Assembly (NCBI GenBank): GCA_026399515.1
Contig: JAPLQT010000054.1
Span: 1 to 64,000 of the forward strand
Length of the DNA: 64,000 bases
Reading direction: 5' to 3'
DNA from: Pseudomonadota bacterium
GTDB lineage: Bacteria; Pseudomonadota; Gammaproteobacteria; Burkholderiales; Rhodocyclaceae
In this document: piece by piece, positions 21,155-30,201 of the stretch
Layout of the letters: every line of letters begins with the position of its first letter
Position numbering within the stretch: position 1 is the first letter of the stretch
The notes under the pieces: model-generated
The model's database searches: none
Told to the model about the DNA's origin: nothing
Seen by the model: the letters and a program-made list of their open reading frames with translations, nothing else
Made by a program: the position numbers and the translations under genes

Positions 21155-21721
21155 TTAGTCCTTGTAGGCTTCGATAGGAACGCTGATCTTGATCTCGTCG
21201 CTGATCGTCGGAATGTACTTGTCCATTCCGAATTCGGAACGCCGGATAGTGGCAGACACATTCCCGACGCACATCGGTTTCCTGTTCATGGGATTGGGCG
21301 AGCAAACGAAACCGCTGACTGTCACCCTGATATTCCTGGTTACGCCAAGCAGCGTGAGCTGGCCGTCCGCGGCGATCACCTTCTTGTCCCGGATAATCAG
21401 TTTGTCCGACTGGAAGCTTATCGCAGGATACTTCTCCACTTGGAACAGGAGATATCCCGCCGAGCCGGACGTCTCTGTGCCGAAGCCCATATTGAGCGAT
21501 GCGGTATCGATGATGAAGCTGACGCTGCCTTTCCTGGCCGGGATGTCGAGCGTCGCGCTACCTCTGGCTCTATCGAAACGCCCGGTTTGGGTGGTCAAGC
21601 CGAGGTGTGAAAATTCGAATACCGGGATGCTGTGGGCGGAGTCTATGGTGTAGCTTTCGGCGGCAATCGCCGGCGCGACGATAATCGCCGCTATCGAAAT
21701 GACGCCTGGCCCCCACCTCAC
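21155..21721 (-). CDS. YceI-family periplasmic protein
   Basis: A 188-residue secreted lipocalin-like protein. Signal peptide at ~1-21 (ISIAAIIVAPAIAA, cleavage before ES). The YceI signature appears as SYTIDSAHSIPVFEFSHLG, DIPARKGSVSFIIDTASL and the terminal SEFGMDKYIPTISDEIKIS. YceI proteins bind long hydrophobic isoprenoids such as quinone-related molecules. Two cysteines in FVCSPNPMNRKPMCVG could form a disulfide and are shared with the adjacent paralogue, which is unusual for the family. Confidence 0.88.
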   Translation of the reverse strand: MRWGPGVISIAAIIVAPAIAAESYTIDSAHSIPVFEFSHLGLTTQTGRFDRARGSATLDIPARKGSVSFIIDTASLNMGFGTETSGSAGYLLFQVEKYPAISFQSDKLIIRDKKVIAADGQLTLLGVTRNIRVTVSGFVCSPNPMNRKPMCVGNVSATIRRSEFGMDKYIPTISDEIKISVPIEAYKD

Positions 21722-21763
21722 CAGAGCTGCCCGTCGCTGTGGCCGAGGAAACCCTAAGCCGCG

Positions 21764-22330
21764 CTAATCCCGGTAGGCCTCCACGGGAACGCTGATCTTG
21801 ATTTCATCGCTGACCGTCGGTATGTACTTGTTCATGCCGAATTCCGAGCGCTTGAGGGTCACGGCAATATCGCCGGCACACAAGTACTTCTTATTCAGTG
21901 GATGGGTTGCGCAGGAGAACCGATTGACGGCCACTTTGAGCGGCTTGGTTACGCCGAGCAAGGTGAATTGCCCTTCCGCGGCGACAACCTTGTCACCATC
22001 AAATATCAGCTTGTCCGACTTGAATTTCATGGTCGGATACTTTTCGATATTGAACAAGCCTTCGGAACTGACATGTATGGTCCAGGCCCGTGATCCCATG
22101 TCGAGGGAATTGGTGTGGACCGTGAATTCGACACTTCCCGTCTTGGCGGGGATGTCCAGCACGACTTTCCCTTCCGTTTTGTCGAATCGTCCGCGCTGGG
22201 TGGTAAATCCCAGGTGTTGGACTTCAAACACCGGGATGGTGTATTCCGGATCCATGGTGAAAGTATCGGCAGCGAAGGCCGGTGCCGCCAAGGCGGTTGC
22301 CAACGCACAAACTACGAATGATTTGTTCAT
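21764..22330 (-). CDS. YceI-family periplasmic protein (paralogue)
   Basis: A 188-residue paralogue of the next gene downstream, with signal peptide MNKSFVVCALATALAAPAFA. Core segments are DPEYTIPVFEVQHLGFTTQ, DIPAKTGSVEFTVHT and SEFGMNKYIPTVSDEIKIS. The same Cys pair is present (FSCATHPLNKKYLCAG). The true start is ATG 22330 with GGAGACC upstream; the frame stays open further back through the cytochrome gene. It lies between the cytochrome gene and the second YceI gene, all on the minus strand. Confidence 0.9.
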   Translation of the reverse strand: MNKSFVVCALATALAAPAFAADTFTMDPEYTIPVFEVQHLGFTTQRGRFDKTEGKVVLDIPAKTGSVEFTVHTNSLDMGSRAWTIHVSSEGLFNIEKYPTMKFKSDKLIFDGDKVVAAEGQFTLLGVTKPLKVAVNRFSCATHPLNKKYLCAGDIAVTLKRSEFGMNKYIPTVSDEIKISVPVEAYRD

Positions 22331-22365
22331 TGCGGTCTCCATGAATCTCGGCGGGTTGTGCGGGC

Positions 22366-23001
22366 TCAATCCGGAAATGCCTGCAAGTAGGCGGCAACCG
22401 CTTCCTTGTTTTCGCCGGTGAGCGGGTGCACGATATTCTCCATTGGGGTTCCAGGACGCCCCTGGGTGTTCTGGAAAATATTGAGTTGCTTGACGATATA
22501 GTCGGCGTGCTGATGGGCCAGCCGCGGAAATGCCTCGATGCCCTGAGCCTTGGGTCCGTGACAGGCGGCACAGGGAATCACATTCTGCTCCGGCACGCCA
22601 TTGTCGTAGATACTCTTGCCTGCGGCCATTAGATGCGCATCGACCGGAGCATTGGGCAGCGGCACCTGCTTGGCGAAATATTCGGCCAGCCCCTTGATTT
22701 GACCGTCGGTGAGGTGATGGCTGATGCCCCACATGTATTCAGGGCCCGGTGGGTCGGAGCGTTGCTGGCTCCTGAAGTGCTCTAATTGGGCGACGAGGTA
22801 GGCAGCCTGTTGACCGGCAAGCCGCGGGAAGTTGGGCGATCCCGAATTGCCGTCCATCCCATGGCAGATCGAGCAGACCTGCATGGCGGTCACCGCCGGC
22901 GGAACATTCGGATTGGCAAGGTCGCGGGAACGTTCGATGTTGGAACAAGCGCTCGCGGTGGCCAGGAGCGCCAGAACCGACAATAATGAAATACCATTCA
23001 T
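22366..23001 (-). CDS. Diheme cytochrome c (c4-like), probable lipoprotein
   Basis: A 211-residue exported electron carrier with two CxxCH sites, CSICHGMDGNSG near residue 43 and CAACHGPKAQG near residue 144, each followed by a class I cytochrome c pattern (FPRLAGQQAAYLVAQL and FPRLAHQHADYIVKQL). The duplicated architecture is that of cytochrome c4. The signal segment ends LLATASAC, a lipobox-like cysteine, suggesting membrane attachment. GGAG lies eight bases before the ATG. It probably hands electrons between the neighbouring outer-membrane cytochrome-porin and the quinone-linked system. Confidence 0.88.
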   Translation of the reverse strand: MNGISLLSVLALLATASACSNIERSRDLANPNVPPAVTAMQVCSICHGMDGNSGSPNFPRLAGQQAAYLVAQLEHFRSQQRSDPPGPEYMWGISHHLTDGQIKGLAEYFAKQVPLPNAPVDAHLMAAGKSIYDNGVPEQNVIPCAACHGPKAQGIEAFPRLAHQHADYIVKQLNIFQNTQGRPGTPMENIVHPLTGENKEAVAAYLQAFPD

Positions 23002-23071
23002 CTTCAATCTCCGAGTGTCCCGTACCGGGTTCTCGTCAGCATGAGGGTGGGCCGATGTGGGCATGGCGAAC

Positions 23072-24577
23072 TTAGTAGGCAAACCAGACGTAGCCGAACA
23101 AAGTGTTGTTGTCTCTTGCATTGCGCCCCAAGCCGTCGTAATTGTCGGAGGCACCGTTGAACTTGTTATAGGCGGTGTACATGGCGCCAACCCGGACATA
23201 CTGCAACGGCGTCCAGAACAACTCATAAGTCATGCCGCGCGCGGCGGGGCTGCCCAGGAGGTTGCCATTGACGCGCAGCGACGTCGCAACGACTCCCGGG
23301 CATTCCGGATCGTTGGTGATCCCGCAGCCGCCGGGATCGTATCCCGAGGTCTGGTTGAGCGTATTGATGGTGCCGGTCTTGTTGAAGAACGCTACGCTGC
23401 CGCCGTATGTTGCCTGATAGACATACGACAACTTGGCCCGGAAGATGTTTGTCGTATCGGACGGATTGACCGAGGCCACGGGGGTAATTCCGTCGCCCAG
23501 CACGAAAGGAGGCGCCGCCGCAGCGAAGGCGTTCGCCGAGTAGGTCTGGGTTTGCCGCATATAGGCGACCTGTGCCGTGACGGTGTGGGGGTCGAGGAGA
23601 TACTGGTACTGGGCGTCGACGCCGACATTCTTGAAACGGCCAAGGTTGCCGGGGTCCGATATATCCGAACCTGGATCGTAAGCGTGCGCAATCATGCCGG
23701 AGGTTCCGATCATGAGGTTGTGGGCACCCCAGTCATGCGTGAGCGCCAGCCGCCAATAGGGATTATTGGTCCCTCTCAGTTTTTGGGTGCCATCATCGTT
23801 GGTGCCTGCGCTCATGATGGAGAAGGCGCGGTTGGCGGTCCGGTAGAAACCCAGGTCCGCATAAATCATCTTGTTCCAAAGTACATAGGCGTTGATGCCG
23901 GCGAGCGGGCTGTTATGCGCATCGAAACTGGGAAACGGCGTGTTCGCATCGGAAAACTGATGGCTGGACAGGCTCGCCGCAGGGACATACTGCATCCAGG
24001 CCGCAGTGGTGTTCCAGGGATCGGAGACCGACGGGTTGTTATTCACGGACAAGCCGATGATCAGATCCCGGTTGTTATCGATGAAACGGTCTGCATAGCG
24101 CAAATCGATGTTGTCCGCCGAGGAGTGTCCTTGGAACTTTCCATCAGGACTCTGGCTGGCGAAGTTGTCATAGGTGATTTGCGAGAACAGGCCGATGTTG
24201 TCGGTGACCTTGCCGGCGATGAACAGACTTCCGCCTGAAAAGACCGGAACACCGTTCTTCTGGAAATCGACGGACGGATCATCGCTCTTGGTGGTATCGC
24301 TGACCTTGGCGTAATTGAAGACCCCCATCACCGAGAGAGGTATCGAGCGGGAGCCGATGGTATAGCCGGTCAACTTGAACATCCGGCCATAGGGCGTGAG
24401 TTCCGGGAATTGTCCGCCGGCATGACAGGAGACACAGTTCTGGCCGGTCTGGCGGGCAAAGGCGGGAAGGGCTTGGGAATCCAACGGCATCAGAATTGCC
24501 GAAGCCACCATCAGCCCCGAGAAAAACCTCGCGATCTCCAGCAGCCAAGGTTGAATTTGCTTTTCAAGTACTGACAT
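23072..24577 (-). CDS. Fused monoheme cytochrome-porin (Cyc2-like architecture)
   Basis: A 501-residue outer-membrane protein. After an N-terminal export segment (ARFFSGLMVASAILMPL) there is one heme site, FARQTGQNCVSCHAGGQFPE, followed by LTPYGRMFKLTGYT and then some 400 residues of alternating beta strands ending in an aromatic residue (YVWFAY). A single N-terminal heme plugged into a barrel is the layout of the Cyc2-type fused cytochrome-porins, which move electrons across the outer membrane. Sequence-level membership of Cyc2 itself cannot be decided by eye. AAAGGA precedes ATG 24577. It begins the four-gene cluster with the diheme cytochrome and two YceI proteins. Confidence 0.8.
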   Translation of the reverse strand: MSVLEKQIQPWLLEIARFFSGLMVASAILMPLDSQALPAFARQTGQNCVSCHAGGQFPELTPYGRMFKLTGYTIGSRSIPLSVMGVFNYAKVSDTTKSDDPSVDFQKNGVPVFSGGSLFIAGKVTDNIGLFSQITYDNFASQSPDGKFQGHSSADNIDLRYADRFIDNNRDLIIGLSVNNNPSVSDPWNTTAAWMQYVPAASLSSHQFSDANTPFPSFDAHNSPLAGINAYVLWNKMIYADLGFYRTANRAFSIMSAGTNDDGTQKLRGTNNPYWRLALTHDWGAHNLMIGTSGMIAHAYDPGSDISDPGNLGRFKNVGVDAQYQYLLDPHTVTAQVAYMRQTQTYSANAFAAAAPPFVLGDGITPVASVNPSDTTNIFRAKLSYVYQATYGGSVAFFNKTGTINTLNQTSGYDPGGCGITNDPECPGVVATSLRVNGNLLGSPAARGMTYELFWTPLQYVRVGAMYTAYNKFNGASDNYDGLGRNARDNNTLFGYVWFAY

Positions 24578-24890
24578 TGCTGCGTCCTTTCCGGAGATCT
24601 TGACTACTGCCGCTGTTACGGGCGTTCGATCCACCGCAGTGGATCCAAACCACACGCACTCTAATCATCAATGCTGACCGCAGTCTGACCAAGCATACGC
24701 CTCCATATGTGTAAAATACACAGCTTACTGATTAATGCTATTTAAATACTTTAACTATCAAGTGTTGTGGCTTTGCATAATATGCGAACATGCTATATGG
24801 ATTGCTCGGCGATGAACATCGTGGTGGTTCGCTCGAGTGTCGGCGAGTCCACACTTAACCGATGCGGCGCGAAGCGACCATACTAGAGAC
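24578..24890. other. Divergent promoter region with two palindromes
   Basis: About 310 AT-rich bp between the cytochrome-porin gene (minus) and the LysR gene (plus). It holds the palindrome TGTGTAAAATACACA (24708-24722) and the inverted repeat TTTGCATAATATGCGAA (24772-24788, T-N11-A type, near-perfect). No gene seen. Confidence 0.6.
24772..24788. promoter_or_regulatory. Candidate LysR-type operator
   Basis: The inverted repeat TTTGCATAATATGCGAA fits the T-N11-A core recognised by LysR-type regulators and lies 103 bp before the LysR start codon, a normal place for autoregulation. The assignment is by pattern and position only. Confidence 0.4.
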
Positions 24891-25784
24891 ATGGATCTCA
24901 AACAACTCGAATATTTCGTCGGGGTCGCCGAGCTGGGCAGCTTCACTCGCGCTTCCGTCGCACTCGGCATTGCCCAGCCGGCGCTGAGCCGACAGGTGCG
25001 GCTACTCGAAGTGGAGCTGCGGCAAAACCTGTTGACCCGCAACGGCCGCGGCGTGGCCACCACCGAGGCGGGTAGGATCATGCTGGAGCATGCGCGCGGC
25101 GTCCTGCACCAGGTCGAGCGTGCCCGCGAGGAACTGGGCCGGGTGCGGGGCACGCTGGCCGGCCGCGTAGCCCTGGGCCTGCCGCCGAGCCTCTCGAAAA
25201 TGTTGACGGTGCCGCTGATACGCGCCTTTCGCTCCCTCATGCCAGACGCCTCGCTGTCGATCACCGAAGGATTGTCGGTGACCATGCGCGAGTCGCTGAT
25301 CTCGGGGCGGCTGGATATCGCCCTGCTCTACAACGCCGAGCCATCGCCGGAAGTGGACAGCTTCCCGCTGCTGGAAGAAGACCTCTACCTGATCCGGCGC
25401 AAGCAGGGAAAATCGGCGCCCAAGCCCATCACCCTGCGGGCGGTGGCGGACGAACCGCTGGTGATTCCGAGCCGGCCGAATTCGCTGCGCATGCTGATCG
25501 AAGTTGAACTGGCCAATCTTGGCCGCCATCCGACGATAGCCCTGGAGATCGACGGCGTCGCCGCGATCCTGGACCTGGTGGCCGACGGTGCGGGCAGCGC
25601 CGTGCTGTCGATGAATGCCATTACTACCTCGGGAAGACCCGCTGCGTTCAACGCCCACCCCATCGTCAAGCCGCGCCTGCGCAGCAAGCTGTCGCTGGCG
25701 GTGAGCTCCAGCCGCCCCGCCACTTTGACGCAGAAAGCCATGCTGGATCTGGTCCGGCAAATCGCCGGGAAGCTGCTCAAGTAG
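24891..25784 (+). CDS. LysR-family transcriptional regulator
   Basis: A 297-residue regulator. The N-terminal helix-turn-helix is typical: MDLKQLEYFVGVAELGSFTR, IAQPALSRQVRLLEVEL and LLTRNGRGVATTEAG. A ligand-binding domain follows (~90-295). The start is set by the canonical N-terminus although the frame is open upstream. It is followed in the same direction by a second LigA/LigB-like pair, whose expression it probably controls in response to an aromatic substrate or intermediate. Confidence 0.92.
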   Translation: MDLKQLEYFVGVAELGSFTRASVALGIAQPALSRQVRLLEVELRQNLLTRNGRGVATTEAGRIMLEHARGVLHQVERAREELGRVRGTLAGRVALGLPPSLSKMLTVPLIRAFRSLMPDASLSITEGLSVTMRESLISGRLDIALLYNAEPSPEVDSFPLLEEDLYLIRRKQGKSAPKPITLRAVADEPLVIPSRPNSLRMLIEVELANLGRHPTIALEIDGVAAILDLVADGAGSAVLSMNAITTSGRPAAFNAHPIVKPRLRSKLSLAVSSSRPATLTQKAMLDLVRQIAGKLLK

Positions 25785-25847
25785 CTGGCGCTGGATTAGA
25801 ATTTCGCGAAGTTCAGCCGAATGTTTCTCATGGAGAGTACTCAAACT

Positions 25848-26204
25848 ATGAAGCAGGAAAGCCAGCCGGAGAGTCCCATCCCCGGCACCTATATGTTCGA
25901 CGGCAAGGCCGCGATGAAAGGCTATGCGCTCAACAAGATGTGCTACTCCTTCAACCAGGCCGCGAACCGCGCCGCGTTTCTGCGGGATGAGGATGCCTAT
26001 TGCGGACAATACGGACTCTCCGCCGAACAGCGCGAGGCGGTGCGCGAACGCAACGTGATCCGCATGATCAAGGCCGGCGGCAACATCTATTATCTCGCCA
26101 AGCTCGCCGGACTGCTCGGCCTCAACGTCCAGGATGTCGGCGCACAGCAGACCGGCATGACGCTCGAAGCTTTCAACGCAAAACTCCGTGCCGCGGGAGA
26201 CTGA
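25848..26204 (+). CDS. LigA-like extradiol dioxygenase alpha subunit (second copy)
   Basis: A 118-residue protein of the protocatechuate 4,5-dioxygenase alpha family. It shows IPGTYMFDGKAAMKGYALN and MIKAGGNIYYLAKLAGLLG followed by QQTGMTLEAF, parallel to the LigA in the main cluster but clearly diverged. ATG 25848 has GGAGAG ten bases upstream; an in-frame ATG at 25821 is possible. With the next gene it should form a two-subunit dioxygenase whose substrate may be protocatechuate, gallate or another catecholic acid. Confidence 0.88.
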   Translation: MKQESQPESPIPGTYMFDGKAAMKGYALNKMCYSFNQAANRAAFLRDEDAYCGQYGLSAEQREAVRERNVIRMIKAGGNIYYLAKLAGLLGLNVQDVGAQQTGMTLEAFNAKLRAAGD

Positions 26205-26208
26205 CGCC

Positions 26209-27048
26209 ATGGCCCGCATCGTCGGAGGACTCACCACCTCGCACATCCCCGCGATCGGCAATGCCATCGCCCGGGAACTTTTCGAAGAGCCGTACTGGAA
26301 GCCTTTCTTCGCCGGCTATCCGCCGGTCCTGGCGTGGCTGGACAAGGTCAAGCCCGACCTCGCCGTGGTCACCTACAACGATCACGGCCTAAATTTCTTC
26401 CTCGACAAGCTGCCGACATTTTCGGTCGGCGCCGCCGCCGAGTACCGGCATGCCGACGAGGGCTGGGGACTCCCAGTGATTCAGCCGTTCCAGGGCGACG
26501 CGGAATTCTCCTGGCACCTCATCAACTCGCTGGTGGCCGACGAATTCGATATCGCCACCTGCCAGGAGATGCTCGTCGATCACGGCTTTACCGTGCCCAT
26601 GTCGCTGTGCTGGCCGGAGTACGAGAAGTTCCCGATCAAGACCATCCCCATCTGTATCAACACCGTCCAGCACCCGCTGCCGACGCCCGCGCGCTGCTAC
26701 AAGTTCGGCCAGGCGATCGGCCGGGCGATCGAGTCCTACGAAAAGGATCTCAAGGTCGTGGTCATCGGCACCGGCGGCATGTCGCACCAACTCGACGGGG
26801 AACGGGCGGGATTCATCAACAAGGAATTCGACTTGATGTGCATGGAGAAGATCGTCGACGAGCCGGAGAGCCTCACCCGCTACTCGATCCATGAACTGGT
26901 CCGCCTCGCCGGCGCGCAGGGCGCCGAGTTCATCCTCTGGCTGGCGATGCGCGGCGCCCTTGGCAACAAGGTAAGGAAGATCTACAGCAACTACCACATC
27001 CCGATTTCCAACACGGCGGCCGGCGTGCTGGTGCTGGAAAAGGAGTGA
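26209..27048 (+). CDS. LigB-like extradiol dioxygenase beta subunit (second copy)
   Basis: Class III extradiol dioxygenase subunit, 279 residues. The iron ligands align with LigB: His12 in LTTSHIPAIG, His59 in TYNDHGLNFF and the Glu of NKEFD near residue 206. The [15 protein letters not shown] loop is kept. Elsewhere it diverges from the 3853-4698 protein (for example CWPEYEKFPIKTIPI), so the substrate may differ. The gene starts five bases after the alpha subunit stop. No ligC, ligI, ligJ or ligK homologue follows it, so its product must be processed by enzymes encoded elsewhere. Confidence 0.9.
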   Translation: MARIVGGLTTSHIPAIGNAIARELFEEPYWKPFFAGYPPVLAWLDKVKPDLAVVTYNDHGLNFFLDKLPTFSVGAAAEYRHADEGWGLPVIQPFQGDAEFSWHLINSLVADEFDIATCQEMLVDHGFTVPMSLCWPEYEKFPIKTIPICINTVQHPLPTPARCYKFGQAIGRAIESYEKDLKVVVIGTGGMSHQLDGERAGFINKEFDLMCMEKIVDEPESLTRYSIHELVRLAGAQGAEFILWLAMRGALGNKVRKIYSNYHIPISNTAAGVLVLEKE

Positions 27049-27093
27049 GGCGTGCGTCCCGCGGCGCATCGATGCGCTCGCAGCGGGGGCGCC

Positions 27094-27126
27094 AACAAAA
27101 AGCCCGCCGAAGCGGGCTCGTTGTTC
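27094..27126 (-). terminator. Rho-independent terminator after iorB
   Basis: Stem AGCCCGC/GCGGGCT with a four-base loop at 27101-27118. On the minus strand it is followed by TTTTTGTT, so it terminates the iorAB transcript. Flanking AACAA/TTGTT can extend the stem. Confidence 0.8.
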
Positions 27127-27142
27127 CAGGTGAGCCTGAATG

Positions 27143-29287
27143 CTATGCCATGCGCAGCGGCAGCTTGCGTAGTCGCTTGCCGGTAGCCGCATAGATCGCG
27201 TTGACCACGGCCGGAGCGGCAGGCGGCAGACCCGGCTCGCCGACGCCGCCCGGCGCCTCGGTGCTGGCGACGATATGCACTTCGACTTTCGGCATCTCGT
27301 TCATCCGCAGCACCGGGTAATCGTGGAAGTTCGACTGCTGAACCTTGCCGTCCTTCAACGTGATTTCGCCGAAGAGCGCGGCGGAGAGGCCGAAGACGAT
27401 CGAACTTTCCATCTGCCGCTTGATGATGTCCGGGTTGACGGTCAGCCCGCAATCGACCGCGCAGACCATGCGATGTATCTTGACCTTGCCGTCCTTGCCG
27501 ACGGAGACCTCGGCAACCTCCGCGGTATAGCTGCCAAACGACTGGGCCACGGCGATGCCTCTGGCGTGGCCTGCCGGCAGCGGCTTGCCCCAGCCGGCCT
27601 TCTCGGCGGCGAGTTCCAGCACGCCCTTGTAGCGTGGGTTTTGTCCGAGCAGGGCGCGACGATATTCGTAGGGATCCTTGCCGGCCGCAACCGCCATTTC
27701 GTCCACGAAGCCCTCGACGAAGAAGATATTCTGCGAGTGCCCGACCGAGCGCCAGAACCAGACGCCGATCGGCGGCTCGTTCTTGGTCCATTCGACCTGT
27801 AGGTTGGGCGTGGCATAAGGCCACTCGGTCAGTCCTTCCACCGCGAAGCCGTCGACCCCTTTCAACAGCTTGAGGCCGTTCGCCTCATAGGGCATGTGGC
27901 CGGCATCGGCGATCGACGATCCGACCGCGTGAATGCGCGTCGCGACCGGGTTGCCGGCGGCATCCAGCGCCGCCTGGAATTTGGCGACGGAGGCGGGGCG
28001 ATAGTAATGGCCCTTGATGTCGTCCTCGCGCGGAAACACCACATGCACTGGCGCGCCAACCGCCTTGGAGGTCAGCACGGCGTCGATGGCAAAATCGAAG
28101 GCGAAGCGGCGGCCGAAACCGCCGCCGAGCAAAGTGGTGGTGACCTTGACCTGCTCCGGTTTGACGCCCGCAACTTGCGACAAGACCAACTGCAACAGGC
28201 CGGGCGACTGCGTGCTGCCCCATAGCTCCACGCTATCCGGTTTTACCGAAGCGGTGAAGTTCATCGGTTCCATGCAGGCATGCGCGAGATAGGGCACTTC
28301 GTAGACCGCCTCAAGCTTCTTCGCGGCGCCCGCCAGCGCCGTGTTCGTGTCGCCCTGCGTGAGGGCGACGGTGCCGGCTTTCTCTACCAGATCACCGAAA
28401 GTATTGCGGATGCCTTCGCTGGAGAGCGACGCCGCGGCGCCGTCATCCCACTTGATTTCGAGCGCATCGCGGCCTTTCTTGGCGTTCCAGTAGCCGTCCG
28501 CGACGACCGCCACGCCCGAGCCGATCTGCACCACATGCTTGACGCCAGGCATCGCCTTCGCCTTGTCGGCATTGAAGCTGGCGACCTTGCCGCCGGCCAC
28601 GGGCGAGCGTGCGACCACGGCAGTCAGCATGCCCGGCAGGCGCACATCCATGCCGAATACGGCTGAGCCGTTGAGCTTGGGTGGAGTGTCGAGCCGCTTC
28701 GCTCCTTTGCCGACGATCTTGAAATCCTTCGGCTCCTTGAGCCTGATATTGGCGGGCAGCGGCTGAGTCGCGGCCTTGGCGGCGAGCTGGCCATAGGAAA
28801 GTTTCTTGCCGCTCTTATGCACCACCATGCCTTTCTCGGCATGGCAATCGGCCTTGTTTGCGCTCCATGTATCGGCTGCCGCCGCGATCAGCATTTCGCG
28901 GGCGGCGGCACCGGCCTTGCGCATCGGCTCCCAATTGGCGCGCACCGAACTCGATCCGCCGGTGGCCTGGAAACCCAGGAAGGGATTGGCGAATGCTGGG
29001 TCGGCGGGTGACTGCTCGACCTTGATCTTCGACCAGTCCGCCTCGAGTTCCTCGGCGATCAGCATTGGAATCGCCGTATGCACACCCTGGCCCATTTCCG
29101 ACAGGCCGCAGATCACTGTGACCTGATTGTCGGCCGTGATCCGCAGGAAGGCATTGGGTTTGAAATCGACGGCTGCCTGGGCAAAACGCGATGCTCCGGG
29201 AATCACGAAGCCGATCATGAGTCCCCCGCCGGCCAGCGCGGAAGTCTTGAGAAAGTTGCGGCGCGATGTATTGATCGTGGTTTCCAT
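27143..29287 (-). CDS. iorB: Molybdopterin-binding subunit of an isoquinoline-1-oxidoreductase-like hydroxylase
   Basis: Large subunit of a xanthine-oxidase-family enzyme of the IorB type, 714 residues. The N-terminus has a Tat signal, [19 protein letters not shown], so the folded enzyme is exported to the periplasm. Molybdenum-cofactor segments include [16 protein letters not shown] near residue 62, a [14 protein letters not shown] loop, and the C-terminal [21 protein letters not shown] with the active-site Glu. Start ATG 29287 has AGGAGG eight bases upstream. It follows the iron-sulfur subunit by two bases. Such enzymes hydroxylate N-heterocycles or oxidise aldehydes; the substrate cannot be told. 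Confidence 0.88.
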   Translation of the reverse strand: METTINTSRRNFLKTSALAGGGLMIGFVIPGASRFAQAAVDFKPNAFLRITADNQVTVICGLSEMGQGVHTAIPMLIAEELEADWSKIKVEQSPADPAFANPFLGFQATGGSSSVRANWEPMRKAGAAAREMLIAAAADTWSANKADCHAEKGMVVHKSGKKLSYGQLAAKAATQPLPANIRLKEPKDFKIVGKGAKRLDTPPKLNGSAVFGMDVRLPGMLTAVVARSPVAGGKVASFNADKAKAMPGVKHVVQIGSGVAVVADGYWNAKKGRDALEIKWDDGAAASLSSEGIRNTFGDLVEKAGTVALTQGDTNTALAGAAKKLEAVYEVPYLAHACMEPMNFTASVKPDSVELWGSTQSPGLLQLVLSQVAGVKPEQVKVTTTLLGGGFGRRFAFDFAIDAVLTSKAVGAPVHVVFPREDDIKGHYYRPASVAKFQAALDAAGNPVATRIHAVGSSIADAGHMPYEANGLKLLKGVDGFAVEGLTEWPYATPNLQVEWTKNEPPIGVWFWRSVGHSQNIFFVEGFVDEMAVAAGKDPYEYRRALLGQNPRYKGVLELAAEKAGWGKPLPAGHARGIAVAQSFGSYTAEVAEVSVGKDGKVKIHRMVCAVDCGLTVNPDIIKRQMESSIVFGLSAALFGEITLKDGKVQQSNFHDYPVLRMNEMPKVEVHIVASTEAPGGVGEPGLPPAAPAVVNAIYAATGKRLRKLPLRMA

Positions 29288-29289
29288 GA

Positions 29290-29763
29290 TCACGCCTCCT
29301 TGTGCATCGAGGCGGCCGCATCCTTGATCGCGGCGCGTATCTGGTTGTAGGTGCCGCAGCGGCATATATTGCCGCTCATGGCGGCGTCGATCTCGGTATC
29401 GCTGGGCTTCTTGTTTTTCGCCAGCAATGCAGTCGCGCTCATGATCTGGCCGGACTGGCAATAGCCGCATTGCGGCACGTCGTGCTTGAGCCACGCCGCC
29501 TGGACTGCGTGACCGGCAGCAGTCGCGCCGACGGCTTCGACGGTGGTGATCTGCTTGCCGGCAACGGCGGAAACCGGTGTGGTGCACGAACGGACAGGCT
29601 TGCCATCGACATGCACGGTGCAGGCGCCGCACACACCTTCGCCACAGCCGAATTTGGTGCCCGTCATTCCCAGGGTATCGCGGACCACCCAGAGGAGCGG
29701 GGTGTCGGGCGCCACATCGGCCCGGACATTCTTGCCATTAACGGAGAAACTGACCGTCGTCAT
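29290..29763 (-). CDS. iorA: (2Fe-2S) subunit of the IorAB-like hydroxylase
   Basis: Small electron-transfer subunit, 157 residues, with two [2Fe-2S] sites. The plant-type ferredoxin cluster is bound by [17 protein letters not shown] plus a later Cys in VRSCTTP; the second cluster is bound by CGYCQSGQ and CRCGTY. It has no signal peptide and is presumably carried out with the Tat-bearing large subunit. ATG 29763 has AAGGAGG upstream; the longer frame to 29814 is unlikely. A TATAAT lies about 30 bp upstream on this strand, without a good -35. Confidence 0.92.
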   Translation of the reverse strand: MTTVSFSVNGKNVRADVAPDTPLLWVVRDTLGMTGTKFGCGEGVCGACTVHVDGKPVRSCTTPVSAVAGKQITTVEAVGATAAGHAVQAAWLKHDVPQCGYCQSGQIMSATALLAKNKKPSDTEIDAAMSGNICRCGTYNQIRAAIKDAAASMHKEA

Positions 29764-29874
29764 CGCTTTCGCCTCCTTATCGTTCGTTGGAATTATAGAA
29801 ACTTCAGGGTTCAACTAAAGTTACGCTACAGGATGACGGACGTCAAGACTATCCCGTGGACCCCTGGGTACTCT

Positions 29875-30187
29875 TGGGTGCGTTTGACAGTGTTGGTCGG
29901 CATAGTCCAATGGCGGTTGTTCAAAGGAAAACGGGTCGGAACGCGCTGTGCTGGCGCTGTCACGCGATCTCGCTTCGTCTCCCGGTGCTGTAGAACGCAC
30001 ATATCGCCGAATCGAGATCGCGTGCCAGCGCCGGAATCCAATGAGGTTGGTTTTTGCCAAAATCCGGAATGAGGGTCCAGCCAAGGTCCGGGGAGTCTGA
30101 CCGACCGATATGTGCGCTTCTGCACCGGGAGGGCGGGCAGACTCCCCGGACCTTGCGCTCTTTTGAGCAAAACTTTCAAACGCACTC
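29875..30187 (+). mobile_element. Palindromic MITE-like element, copy 2
   Basis: Core element at 29878-30185 (308 bp), same orientation and architecture as copy 1 at 9.07 kb. The 21-bp terminal inverted repeats match at 18 of 21 positions. GGTACTCT occurs at 29867-29874 and 30188-30195 as a probable 8-bp target duplication. Hairpin arms are 29953-29977 with 30008-30032, and 30081-30099 with 30138-30156. Against copy 1, the second stem differs at three base pairs, and each change on one arm is matched on the other. No protein is encoded. Confidence 0.8.
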
Positions 30188-30201
30188 GGTACTCTCTGTA
30201 A

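Noticed and set aside
22366-22732. N-terminal extension of the YceI gene back to 22732
   Set aside because: The extension overlaps the diheme cytochrome gene in another frame; ATG 22330 has a ribosome site and starts a clean signal peptide.
23057-24238. Open frame of 393 codons on the plus strand
   Set aside because: Antisense to the cytochrome-porin gene, with no recognisable domain.
25002-26267. Open frame of 421 codons on the minus strand
   Set aside because: Antisense to the LysR and LigA-like genes, which have clear family motifs.
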